Positions 1 to 7,206 of a stretch of DNA of 64,000 nucleotides are shown here, in pieces (position 1 is the first letter of the stretch; each line of letters starts with the position of its first letter). Position numbers and translations under genes: made by a program. The notes beneath the pieces were generated by a model. It saw only the letters and a program-made list of their open reading frames with translations. It was not told the origin of the DNA and did not search any database. The stretch covers positions 124,001 to 188,000 of the forward strand of contig NZ_QJKD01000011.1 in assembly GCF_003201875.1 (NCBI RefSeq), given 5' to 3'. Origin of the DNA: Hungatella effluvii. GTDB lineage: Bacteria > Bacillota > Clostridia > Lachnospirales > Lachnospiraceae.

Positions 1-1
1 G

Positions 2-76
2 TCCGGCCTGTGTGAGGAAGATATAGAATTGGTAAGACAATGGTTCCATGAGTGGAGAAGACAGGACACGCGGTAA
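2..76 (+). CDS. C-terminal fragment of an upstream gene (partial)
   Basis: An open frame enters from the left edge and ends at a TAA, giving 24 residues (SGLCEEDIELVRQWFHEWRR then QDTR). The fragment is acidic then basic and probably helical. It is too short to assign to a family. It lies 38 bases before the next gene on the same strand, so the two may share a transcript. Confidence 0.4.
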   Translation, partial: SGLCEEDIELVRQWFHEWRRQDTR

Positions 77-114
77 CGCAGAGGATTAAATTTGTCAGTA
101 AGGAGTCATAGATT

Positions 115-1077
115 ATGAAAACATATAATTGGGGAATCATAGGAACCGGATCAATTGCACGGGAGATGGCGTCGGCCCTGGCTGTGTGCCGCGGCACCGT
201 CTATGGTGTCTGTGGAACGAGCAGAGAGAAGGCGGAGCGCTTTGCGGCGGAGAACGGAGTTCTGCACGCGTTCGCGGACGCAGATGCACTGCTTTCGGAT
301 GAAAATGTGGACATTGTATACATAGCAACGCCTCACAACATGCATTTTGAATTCATCAGGCGGTCGGTCCTGGCTGGAAAACATGTTCTCTGTGAGAAGG
401 CCATTACGGTGTCGTCCGCGGAGATGGAGCAAGCGGCTGCACTGGCTGAGGAAAAGGGCGTGGTGGTTATGGAGGCCATGACGATTTTCCATATGCCTCT
501 CTATAAAAAGCTTAAGGAGATCGTAGCTTCGGGGGCGATCGGGCCGGTGAAGACGATTTCCGTCAATTTTGGAAGCTGTAAGCCTTACGATGTGACCAGC
601 CGGTTCTTTTGTAAAGACCTGGCCGGGGGAGCGCTTCTCGATATCGGAACGTACGCCGTGTCCTTTGCCATGTATTTTCTGGATGAGAGACCGGATACCG
701 TTCTGTCAGCCGTGAAGCGTTTCGAGACCGGAGTGGACGAACAGTCCGGAATCGTGTTCATGGGCGAGAACGGGCAGATGGCGGTTATTGCGCTCTCCAT
801 GAGGGCCAAGCAGCCAAAACGCGGCGTGGTAGCCGGAGAACTGGGATATATCGAGGTCACGGAGTATCCGAGAGCGGACCGGGCTGCCATCGTCTATACG
901 GCAGACGGACGGAAAGAGGAGATTGCCTGCGGCGACAGCAGGAAGGCGCTGGAATACGAGGTGGAGGATATGGAAAAAGCCGTATCAGGGCACCTTGTGT
1001 CAGAGAGCATGGCCCTTTCCAGGGATGTTATGTGGCTTTTAAGCGGTGTGCAGAAGCAGTGGGAAGAGCGGGACTAG
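115..1077 (+). CDS. Gfo/Idh/MocA family NAD(P)-dependent oxidoreductase
   Basis: A 320-residue cytoplasmic dehydrogenase, the usual family length. The N-terminal Rossmann fold carries GIIGTGSIA at residues 7-15 for dinucleotide binding, and the family's Glu-Lys motif appears as CEKAIT near residues 93-98. The C-terminal half (from about residue 125) fits the family's alpha/beta dimerisation and substrate domain, with a GGALLDIGTYA stretch. Members oxidise sugars, inositols or dihydrodiols; the substrate here cannot be read from sequence. The start has AAGGAG nine bases upstream. The stop codon lies inside the left arm of a very large palindrome, which probably also terminates the transcript. 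Confidence 0.9.
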   Translation: MKTYNWGIIGTGSIAREMASALAVCRGTVYGVCGTSREKAERFAAENGVLHAFADADALLSDENVDIVYIATPHNMHFEFIRRSVLAGKHVLCEKAITVSSAEMEQAAALAEEKGVVVMEAMTIFHMPLYKKLKEIVASGAIGPVKTISVNFGSCKPYDVTSRFFCKDLAGGALLDIGTYAVSFAMYFLDERPDTVLSAVKRFETGVDEQSGIVFMGENGQMAVIALSMRAKQPKRGVVAGELGYIEVTEYPRADRAAIVYTADGRKEEIACGDSRKALEYEVEDMEKAVSGHLVSESMALSRDVMWLLSGVQKQWEERD

Positions 1078-1239
1078 TATAGCATTGCGTAAATAACTGT
1101 GATATAGTACTTGATATCTGCGTCAGGTGTGCGTCCACGAAGCGACGGCGTAGTGGACCCTACGTCTAGCTTCGTGGACGTGCTCCTGGCGTAGATAGCG
1201 AGTGCTATATCACAGGAATTTACGCAACGCTGTACTAGC
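1074..1239. repeat. Giant near-perfect palindrome (about 166 nt hairpin)
   Basis: The left arm (from CTAGTATAGCATTGCG at 1074) and the right arm (ending CGCAACGCTGTACTAG at 1238) are reverse complements over roughly 70 bases each, with scattered mismatches. The inner parts read GCGTCCACGAAGC at 1130-1142 and GCTTCGTGGACG at 1168-1179, and the tip (GGCGTAG/CTACGTC) also pairs. Transcribed, it would fold into one long rod. It has no T-tract like an intrinsic terminator and no recognisable transposase. A MITE-like or other palindromic mobile element is likely, but I found no second copy in this window. Confidence 0.8.
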
Positions 1240-1283
1240 AGGCTGGAACACAGAAGTAAGGACAGAATATGGAGGACAAAATC

Positions 1284-1976
1284 ATGTATCAGTGCTGTAT
1301 TTTTGATTTGGATGGAACGATTATCAATACACTGCATTCTTTAAAGAAGACGGTGAATGAGACGATAAAACAGTTTGGCTACGGCCCTATTGATGAGTAT
1401 CACGTCAGGTATTTCGTGGGAGACGGTTATAAAAAGCTGGTGGAACGGACGCTGGTTTACTGTGGGGATACAGAGCTTACGCACTACGAGGAAGCGCTGA
1501 CGGTCTATGATGAGATGTTCAAGAAATACTGCTTATATCAGATGGAACCGTATGCAGGGATGCCGGAATTTTTAAAGATGCTGAAGGAAAAGGGAATCAG
1601 GATCGCGGTGGTGACAAACAAAGCCCATGACCGCGCCGTCGAGTGTGTTGAGACCGTCTATGGTCCTGGCTTTTTCGATAAGATAACCGGGGAGGGAAAG
1701 GGCATGAAGTGTAAGCCGGACCCTGAGGGCGCCCTTAAGACGGCGGAGGAATTCCATGTGGAGCCGTCGGAATGCCTCTACTTTGGAGATACGAACACCG
1801 ACATGAAGACGGGAATCAACGCGGGCATGGACACCGTGGGTGTGCTGTGGGGATTCCGGGACAGGGAAGAGCTGGAAGCATTTAAGCCGAAATACATCAT
1901 CAGCCATCCGGATGAAATCAGATCACTGTTTAACGAAACAAACGAGAATTCTCCCGCCTCTGTGGGGGAACGATGA
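1284..1976 (+). CDS. HAD superfamily hydrolase, phosphoglycolate phosphatase-like
   Basis: A 230-residue HAD phosphatase. Motif I is FDLDGTI close to the N-terminus (nucleophile Asp), the helical cap covers about residues 15-80, motif II is VVTNKA, the motif III lysine lies in KPDPEGA and motif IV is FGDTNTDM. It resembles Gph/PpaX enzymes that remove phosphate from small metabolites. I chose the ATG at 1284 because GGAGG lies eight bases before it; the ATG at 1269 is an alternative adding five residues. The last residues (from Phe-Asn at 1929, NETNENSPASVGER) are encoded by an IS-end-like repeat that also provides the stop, so the natural C-terminus has probably been replaced. Confidence 0.88.
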   Translation: MYQCCIFDLDGTIINTLHSLKKTVNETIKQFGYGPIDEYHVRYFVGDGYKKLVERTLVYCGDTELTHYEEALTVYDEMFKKYCLYQMEPYAGMPEFLKMLKEKGIRIAVVTNKAHDRAVECVETVYGPGFFDKITGEGKGMKCKPDPEGALKTAEEFHVEPSECLYFGDTNTDMKTGINAGMDTVGVLWGFRDREELEAFKPKYIISHPDEIRSLFNETNENSPASVGER

Positions 1977-1977
1977 A
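1929..1977 (+). repeat. IS200/IS605-like right-end remnant (copy A)
   Basis: TTTAAC, then AACGAGAATTCTCCC, GCCTCT and a G-rich pairing arm ending GATGAA. A second copy with the same order of blocks lies at 45199-45248. The CTCCC...GGGGG arms form a short hairpin. The layout (hairpin just inside a conserved end, no transposase) recalls the right ends of IS200/IS605 elements, but that family assignment is inference. It overlaps the 3' end of the HAD gene and provides its stop codon. Confidence 0.5.
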
Positions 1978-2020
1978 ACAAATAAACAATGAATAAAATT
2001 AAAAAAAGACAGGAAACTAA

Positions 2021-2060
2021 AGAGAGATGCTCTGAGCTGAAAGAGATGTCTCTCTTTTTT
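2021..2060 (+). terminator. Rho-independent terminator after the HAD gene
   Basis: AGAGAGA at 2021 pairs with TCTCTCT ending near 2055 across a loop, followed by a run of T. It lies 45 bases after the HAD stop. A second GC-rich hairpin (CGTGCTCC and GGAGCACG arms, 2079-2100) follows and lies in the leader of the LCP gene. Confidence 0.7.
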
Positions 2061-2157
2061 CTGCCCTTTACCGGGTGTCGTGCTCCGGCGCGGGAGCACG
2101 GCCAGCCGGCTCAGAAACGATATTTTACGGGATAACTCATTAATCCAAGGAGGAAAC

Positions 2158-3180
2158 ATGGCAAAGCACTGGAAATGGGGATTTGTGATACTGGCCGCTG
2201 TATGGGCCGCACTTTTCGGAAACATGCTGGGGTATGCCTGGAATGTGACGCATCGGGAGGAGCCAATACCTGAAGTACCAATGGAACAGATCCAGAATAC
2301 GAATATAAGCGAGGTGGCCCAGGAGACGATGGACCGGTTCTGGACGGTGGCTGTGTTTGGGGTGGATTCCAGGGAGGGAAAGCTTGGAAAAGGCACGCGG
2401 TCCGATATGGAGATGGTATTAAATATCAATCTGGAGACTGGAGAAATCCGAATGGTGTCGGTTTACCGTGACACCTACGTAAAGATTGATGAAAAGAATA
2501 AATACGATAAGATCAATCAGGCCTATTTTGAAGGCGGTCCGGCTCAGGCCATATGGGCGCTGAGCGAAAATATGGACTTAAATATCGACGATTACGTTTC
2601 CTTCAGCTGGAAGGCAGTGGCAGATGCGATTAACCTGTTAGGAGGGATCGACGTGGAGATCAGTCAGGAGGAGTTTAAGGTCATCAATGGCTTTATTACA
2701 GAGACTGTGGAGTCCACAGGAGTCGGTTCCCACCATTTGAAAAAGGCGGGAATGAACCATTTGGATGGGGTGCAGGCCGTAGCGTATGCAAGGCTGCGGA
2801 AGATGGATACGGATTTTATGAGGACAAAACGGCAGCGGCTGGTGGCGGAGCTGGTGCTGGAGAAGTTAAAGCAGGCCGATTTGGGAACTGTGCGCCAGCT
2901 GGCATTTTCCATACTCCCTTCTGTGTCCTCCAGCGTGGGGATGAAGGATATTCTCTCCCTGGCGGGCACCGTGTCGAAATTCCATTTAACGGAGACCGAG
3001 GGCTTCCCATTTGAACTGAAGGATGCGCTGGTGGGAAAGAAGGACTGCGTCATACCGGTCACTCTGAGAGACAATGTAATCCGTCTTCACCGGTTTTTAT
3101 TTGACGAGGAGGATTATGTGCCGTCAAAACAGGTGGAGGAGATCAGTAAGCAGATCGAGCTTCACACCACAAAAAGGTAA
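2158..3180 (+). CDS. LytR-CpsA-Psr (LCP) family cell-wall protein
   Basis: A 340-residue membrane-anchored enzyme. A transmembrane helix lies at about residues 8-27, then an extracellular LCP domain with FGVDSR, the Arg-rich VSVYRDTYV and KINQAYFEGG segments, VADAINLLGGIDV and YARLRKMDTDFMRTKRQ, all hallmarks of the pyrophosphate-binding fold. LCP proteins transfer undecaprenyl-linked polymers (teichoic acid or capsule glycans) to peptidoglycan. An upstream in-frame start at 2080 would add 26 residues translated from a GC-rich hairpin and is unlikely. The ATG at 2158 has AAGGAGG six bases upstream. It stands alone between terminators. Confidence 0.92.
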   Translation: MAKHWKWGFVILAAVWAALFGNMLGYAWNVTHREEPIPEVPMEQIQNTNISEVAQETMDRFWTVAVFGVDSREGKLGKGTRSDMEMVLNINLETGEIRMVSVYRDTYVKIDEKNKYDKINQAYFEGGPAQAIWALSENMDLNIDDYVSFSWKAVADAINLLGGIDVEISQEEFKVINGFITETVESTGVGSHHLKKAGMNHLDGVQAVAYARLRKMDTDFMRTKRQRLVAELVLEKLKQADLGTVRQLAFSILPSVSSSVGMKDILSLAGTVSKFHLTETEGFPFELKDALVGKKDCVIPVTLRDNVIRLHRFLFDEEDYVPSKQVEEISKQIELHTTKR

Positions 3181-3215
3181 TCGTTCAGCAGCCGGAAGCG
3201 GAGGCTGAACGATTA
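3178..3215 (+). terminator. Inverted repeat after the LCP gene, likely terminator
   Basis: TAATCGTTCAGC at 3178-3189 and GCTGAACGATTA at 3204-3215 are perfect 12-base arms separated by 14 bases, starting in the LCP stop codon. The T-tract is weak, so termination may be partial. Confidence 0.5.
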
Positions 3216-3243
3216 CGCAAAAGCCATAAAAAGTAAAAAACAC

Positions 3244-3294
3244 TTGAAAAAACAGTTAGTATATGCTAATCTATATGAAGTTAGCAATAACTAA
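3244..3294 (+). promoter_or_regulatory. Promoter with two TTAG-N6-CTAA operators (iron-type)
   Basis: A -35 TTGAAA (3244-3249), 17-base spacer and -10 TAATCT (3267-3272). Two palindromes follow the TTAG-six bases-CTAA pattern: TTAGTATATGCTAA (3256-3269), which overlaps the -10, and TTAGCAATAACTAA (3281-3294). The reverse complement of the first is exactly the sequence over the -10 of the feo operon (12396-12409). Shared placement at an iron-import operon suggests a DtxR-family iron repressor site, by inference. Confidence 0.65.
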
Positions 3295-3371
3295 CTTATG
3301 GCTTTCAAAAATCTGGATAGATAAAATAAGTTTACTCCGGGGATAATGAGAAAGCGGAAGGAGTGAAACGG

Positions 3372-3971
3372 ATGTCAACAGACGCAATTATGTCATATAT
3401 TTCAGAGTGCAGCCACGCAGGAAGGCTGGAGTTTCAGGTTTCCATCCAGTGCGCCCCCGTATTAAAGGGAATTAAGGCGTCTAATCTTGTGACCATGGCA
3501 AAGGGATCGCTGCAAACCGTAAGAAGCGCCCTTGCAGGCACAGAAATTACTGCAGTTATGCTGGCAGCCGGTGACAGGACAGAGGTTCTGTTTCTGTACC
3601 GCTTCCCCATGCTGAAAGCACTTCTGGCAAATAAGGAAATAAGAAAATTTTTAAAATCCTGCGGATATGTGCAGTTTGATCTGGCTTCCATTCTCATGGG
3701 ATTAAAACGCAAATATACCGCGTATCTGGCCGGCAGTGGAGAATTTCCGCACGAACTGGGCGTTCTGCTGGAATATCCGGTCGAGGATGTCAAGGATTTT
3801 ATCCGTTACAGCGGAGAGAAATTCCTGTTTACCGGTTACTGGAAAGTATATCACAATCCTGCGCAGGCCAGACTTAAATTTACCCGGTATGACCGGGCGA
3901 GAGAAGCCGCCATGCAGCAGATCATAAATGGAAGCCGCCTGTATGAAGTGGCGGTAAGAAAAGGAGAATAA
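3372..3971 (+). CDS. DUF3793 family protein
   Basis: A 199-residue soluble protein of the DUF3793 family, common in Clostridia and often next to flavodoxins or iron transport genes. It begins with a helical segment, contains a QCAPVLKG cysteine motif near the N-terminus, and a FSGYW-like segment (LFTGYWKVYHNP) towards the C-terminus. No catalytic motif is known to me. The ATG at 3372 has GGAAGGAG nine bases upstream; the in-frame GTG at 3363 abuts the ribosome site. Three bases separate it from the flavodoxin start, so the two form an operon under an iron-type operator. A role in haem or iron handling with flavodoxin is inference only. Confidence 0.75.
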   Translation: MSTDAIMSYISECSHAGRLEFQVSIQCAPVLKGIKASNLVTMAKGSLQTVRSALAGTEITAVMLAAGDRTEVLFLYRFPMLKALLANKEIRKFLKSCGYVQFDLASILMGLKRKYTAYLAGSGEFPHELGVLLEYPVEDVKDFIRYSGEKFLFTGYWKVYHNPAQARLKFTRYDRAREAAMQQIINGSRLYEVAVRKGE

Positions 3972-3974
3972 AAC

Positions 3975-4415
3975 ATGAGCGATATTTATGTAGTTTATTT
4001 TAGTTCTACAGGAAATACAGAGGAAATGGCAAAGCACGTTGCAGACGGAATCGAGAGAAAGGGTGGAAACCCGGTACTTACAGAGATTGGAAGCGCAGAT
4101 CCGGATAACTTAAAGGAGGCTTCCGCCTTTGCACTCGGCTGTCCTGCCTGCGGCGCAGAGGAACTGGATGAGAGCATGGAGTCCTTAATCGAGGAGATAT
4201 CCGGTTCTCTGGAAGGCAAGAACGTCGGGCTGTTCGGCTCCTACGGCTGGGGCGGCGGCGACTGGATGCGTGAGTGGGAGAAGCGCATGGCGGAGCGCGG
4301 CGCGAAGATCGTCGGCGGAGAGGGAGTCATCGCTCTGGAATCCCCGGATGGAGATGCGGAGAAGCAGCTTAAGAACCTGGGTGAAGCGCTGGCGGAGCTT
4401 GGCGCTCAGGCTTAA
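3975..4415 (+). CDS. Flavodoxin
   Basis: A 146-residue FMN electron carrier. The phosphate-binding loop SSTGNTEEMA is at residues 10-19, and the isoalloxazine loops appear around GCPACGAEEL (near 55-64) and FGSYGWGGGDW (near 87-97). Length and order match short-chain flavodoxins. Flavodoxin replaces ferredoxin when iron is scarce. Here the upstream promoter carries the same palindrome as the feo operon, which fits induction under iron limitation. AAGGAG lies a few bases before the start. A strong terminator follows. Confidence 0.93.
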   Translation: MSDIYVVYFSSTGNTEEMAKHVADGIERKGGNPVLTEIGSADPDNLKEASAFALGCPACGAEELDESMESLIEEISGSLEGKNVGLFGSYGWGGGDWMREWEKRMAERGAKIVGGEGVIALESPDGDAEKQLKNLGEALAELGAQA

Positions 4416-4437
4416 CCTGAGATTAAGATTAATAGTT

Positions 4438-4482
4438 GGCCGGCAGGAATCGTTTCATATAATTCCTGCCGGCCATTCTTTT
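4438..4482. terminator. Bidirectional terminator between flavodoxin and glucosidase
   Basis: Arms GGCCGGCAGGAAT (4438-4450) and ATTCCTGCCGGCC (4462-4474) are perfectly complementary and are followed by ATTCTTTT. It lies between convergent genes and may serve both. Confidence 0.8.
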
Positions 4483-4514
4483 ATGAGCATTTGGCAACTG
4501 CTGCGCAGTGCTTC

Positions 4515-6059
4515 CTACGGTGTATTTGGCTCCAGCACCACGAATGACTGCGGTTCCAGAACGATTTGTCCGTTCTCCCATCTGCCGCTGCCGATGGAGT
4601 AGATGGCAGACTTCTGACCGTCAGAAGGTACCGTGACCGTCTCGCCGGACGGATTGACTGCAATGGTCAGTGCGCCGCGGCGGTATACGAAGGGCATCGC
4701 TCCTTTTTTGGCATAGAGCGGCTCAAATTCCGCGTCGGCCTGTAAATCTGCCTGATCATGGCGCAGGGCCAGCAGGGCTTTTACGGTGTGGAGCAGAGAA
4801 TCCGGATTGGATTCCTGATTTTCCACTGTGGGCGCGTCGGAGGCTTCATCAACCGGGAGATAGAGGCTGTCTTTATCCGCATCGGAGAAGCCCGCATTTT
4901 TTCCGCTGTTCCACTGCATCGGTGTGCGGGAACCGGTTCGGAAGTAGCCGCCTTCCTTTGTTGCCAGCTCTAAATAGCGCATTCCGATCTCATCGCCGTA
5001 ATAGAGATAGGGAACGCCCGGCATGGTAAAAATAAAAGCAAAGGCCAGTTTCAGCTCGGTCTCATCCAGATTATAGCGGGGACGGAGTGTGTCGTGATTG
5101 CAGGTCAAAAGACAGAAGTAACCGTCCTCCTTCGAAGCTTCATATTTGGGCAGGTAATCGTCTAAGAACCTTGTAATATCTCCGTGGCTGTCCTTTTTGA
5201 AGAAGCTGTGGTCCTCCTGGTTCTCATAGTCACGCATCAGGGTGCTGTAGCCATTGCCGCGCCCATTTAAGAAGAAATCCATGTGGAAGCCTGCCTTCAG
5301 CGCGAGCCGCGGATTGCCCCATTCGGAGACCATGGCGGCTTCCGGATAGTCGCTGTCCAGCATTTCCCTGACATCTCGCCAGATGGCACAGGTGCCGGTC
5401 TTTTCCTCATCGTCGTTCTTCACCAGGGAGGCGGCCATGTCCACACGGAAACCGTCACACCCCCGGTCAAGCCAGAAACGCATGACATCCTTCATGGCCT
5501 CTCTGGTGGCGGCACAGTCCGGATGATCGGTGGGAAGCTGCCACGGCTCCTTCGGATCTAAGAAGCCGTAGTTTAAGGCCGGCTGGCATTTGAAGAAGTT
5601 AAGTACATAGACGCCGCTGCGTTCGCTCTCTCCACCGATATACGGAAAGCCCTTGGCGCCCTCGAAACAGTGATTGGTCCAGATGTAGCGGTTGGAGTAT
5701 TCGTTGGTCTCCGCCTTCTGGCTCATGGTAAACCACTCGTGTTCCTCGGAGGTGTGGCCGGGAACGAGGTCCAGCAGCACGCGTATGCCCCTTTTGTGGG
5801 CCTCCTCAAACAGATGGTACAGATCTTCGTTGGTCCCGTAGCGGGGGGCCGCCTTCTTATAATCCCGTACATCGTAGCCCGCGTCCTTAAAGGGGGAGTC
5901 GAAACAGGGATTGATCCAAAGGGCATTGCAGCCCAAGTCCCTTATGTAGTCCAGCTTCCCGGTGATTCCCTGAAAATCCCCGATCCCATCCCCGTTGGTA
6001 TCCTGAAATGACTGGGGATAAATTTCATAAAATACTGCGTCTTTTAACCATTGCGGCAT
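4515..6059 (-). CDS. GH13 alpha-glucosidase / alpha-amylase family glycosidase
   Basis: A 514-residue cytoplasmic glycoside hydrolase. The (beta/alpha)8 barrel starts with AVFYEIYPQSFQDTNGDGIG. The nucleophile is Asp207 (GFRVDMA), the acid/base Glu246 (VSEWG) and the transition-state Asp323 (CNHDT). A small beta-sandwich domain ends the protein. It lacks a signal peptide, so it acts on imported oligosaccharides such as maltose-, isomaltose- or sucrose-type sugars; the exact substrate is open. Of two candidate starts, the ATG at 6059 lies eight bases after AGGAGG, whereas the ATG at 6065 is only two bases away. The gene is divergent from an AraC-type regulator, which may control it. Confidence 0.9.
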   Translation of the reverse strand: MPQWLKDAVFYEIYPQSFQDTNGDGIGDFQGITGKLDYIRDLGCNALWINPCFDSPFKDAGYDVRDYKKAAPRYGTNEDLYHLFEEAHKRGIRVLLDLVPGHTSEEHEWFTMSQKAETNEYSNRYIWTNHCFEGAKGFPYIGGESERSGVYVLNFFKCQPALNYGFLDPKEPWQLPTDHPDCAATREAMKDVMRFWLDRGCDGFRVDMAASLVKNDDEEKTGTCAIWRDVREMLDSDYPEAAMVSEWGNPRLALKAGFHMDFFLNGRGNGYSTLMRDYENQEDHSFFKKDSHGDITRFLDDYLPKYEASKEDGYFCLLTCNHDTLRPRYNLDETELKLAFAFIFTMPGVPYLYYGDEIGMRYLELATKEGGYFRTGSRTPMQWNSGKNAGFSDADKDSLYLPVDEASDAPTVENQESNPDSLLHTVKALLALRHDQADLQADAEFEPLYAKKGAMPFVYRRGALTIAVNPSGETVTVPSDGQKSAIYSIGSGRWENGQIVLEPQSFVVLEPNTP

Positions 6060-6124
6060 GACCATTTCCTCCTTTTAATGTAACAGTTCAGATGGCTCAT
6101 TCATAATTCCTGTCTACGATGCTA

Positions 6125-6152
6125 TTGACATCTGCTATATTGATAATATACT
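6125..6152 (+). promoter_or_regulatory. Sigma-A-type promoter for the AraC regulator
   Basis: TTGACA at 6125-6130, a 16-base spacer, and TATACT at 6147-6152, about 70 bases before the AraC start. The surrounding AT-rich DNA (6105-6200) separates this gene from the divergent glucosidase and probably also contains the promoter for the minus-strand gene. Confidence 0.6.
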
Positions 6153-6223
6153 ATAAAAAAGAAAGAAAATCTTGCAAAATAATACCGGATAGTAACACAA
6201 TTCTATGATAATGGGGAGGATAA

Positions 6224-7168
6224 ATGGAAATGGAGAGAACGGGGCTTAAGACTGGGAGTACAGGCGGCCGGATGCCAGATTATAAAGAGAAGACAAATCA
6301 CGGGGATGCGTTGATGCCGGTCCGCTATTACCACTGTTCCGTGCCGAATTCGTACAGAAATCTCTCCCTGCACTGGCATGAGGAGATGGAGATCACCCTG
6401 ATCCGGTCGGGAGACATCTATTACGATATCGATTTTGAGACATTTTCGGTGGAGGAAGGGGATCTGCTTCTGATTTCTCCTCACATGCTCCATTCTGCCC
6501 ATGAGATGCCGGGAAAGGACATGGTGTCGGACAGCCTCGTGTTTCATCTCGACTTCCTGGGCTACCAGGTTCCGGATGCCTGTACTCTGAAGTTCTTAAA
6601 CCCGGTCCAGTCCGGGAAGCTGCGTTTTCTTCCGGTCGTGAAGCCGGGGACAGCTGGCTATGAGGAGATGAAGGCGTGTTTTGTCCTTCTTTTAAAATGC
6701 TTTAATGAGAAGCAGTATGGGTACGAGCTGTACACGAAGGAACTGCTCATGCGTTTTTTTCGCCTGCTGTACCAGTATGGATGTGCGGCGAAGCACGAGG
6801 GAAGCAACGGAGAATCCGGCGCCGAGGAGAAGTTAAAAGAGGTTCTTTCGTATATTCAGTCAAATTACAGGGAAACGTTAACCATAGAGGAGCTGGCATC
6901 GGTCTGCCATTTCAGCCAGACTCATTTTATGAATTTCTTTAAGCGGTATGCAGGCATGACCTGCATAGAGTATATCAACCATTACCGGATCACCAGGGCG
7001 GCGGCCGATTTGGTGGAGACGGAACGGCAGGTGATGGATATCGCGCTGGAAAATGGCTTCCGGAACATTTCTTATTTTAATAAGGTATTTAAGGAACGGT
7101 TCGGAGTGACGCCGGGGAGGTACCGGAAAAACAGCCTGGAAAACCTTTCCCTGTCCTGTAAAATGTGA
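6224..7168 (+). CDS. AraC family transcriptional regulator
   Basis: A 314-residue regulator. The N-terminal cupin-like sensor covers about residues 20-165 (SLHWHEEMEITLI and EGDLLLISPHMLHSAHE are typical His-rich cupin strands). The C-terminal double helix-turn-helix domain covers the last 100 residues, with IEELASVCHFSQTHFMNFFK and the signature ending FGVTPGRYRK. Such proteins usually bind a sugar or related ligand. It is transcribed divergently from the GH13 glucosidase, so local control of that gene is likely. GGGGAGG lies five bases before the ATG. Confidence 0.9.
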   Translation: MEMERTGLKTGSTGGRMPDYKEKTNHGDALMPVRYYHCSVPNSYRNLSLHWHEEMEITLIRSGDIYYDIDFETFSVEEGDLLLISPHMLHSAHEMPGKDMVSDSLVFHLDFLGYQVPDACTLKFLNPVQSGKLRFLPVVKPGTAGYEEMKACFVLLLKCFNEKQYGYELYTKELLMRFFRLLYQYGCAAKHEGSNGESGAEEKLKEVLSYIQSNYRETLTIEELASVCHFSQTHFMNFFKRYAGMTCIEYINHYRITRAAADLVETERQVMDIALENGFRNISYFNKVFKERFGVTPGRYRKNSLENLSLSCKM

Positions 7169-7206
7169 TATACTATGCAGATGGAATCAGATTGGAGACA
7201 TAATGA

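Noticed and set aside
1074..1337. An 87-codon frame on the minus strand across the palindrome
   Set aside because: It is translated from the palindrome itself, lacks a ribosome site and has no protein-like composition.
2079..2157. N-terminal extension of the LCP protein from 2080
   Set aside because: The extra codons lie in a GC-rich hairpin, and the ATG at 2158 has an excellent AAGGAGG site.
5283..6011. Plus-strand frames of 92 and 113 codons opposite the glucosidase
   Set aside because: They are antisense shadows of a well-supported GH13 gene with all catalytic motifs on the minus strand.
6078..6096. GTAACAGTTCAGATGG shared with 44987 (GTAACAGTTCAGACGG) as a mobile-element end
   Set aside because: Only about 16 bases match and the flanks differ, so chance or a minor motif cannot be excluded.
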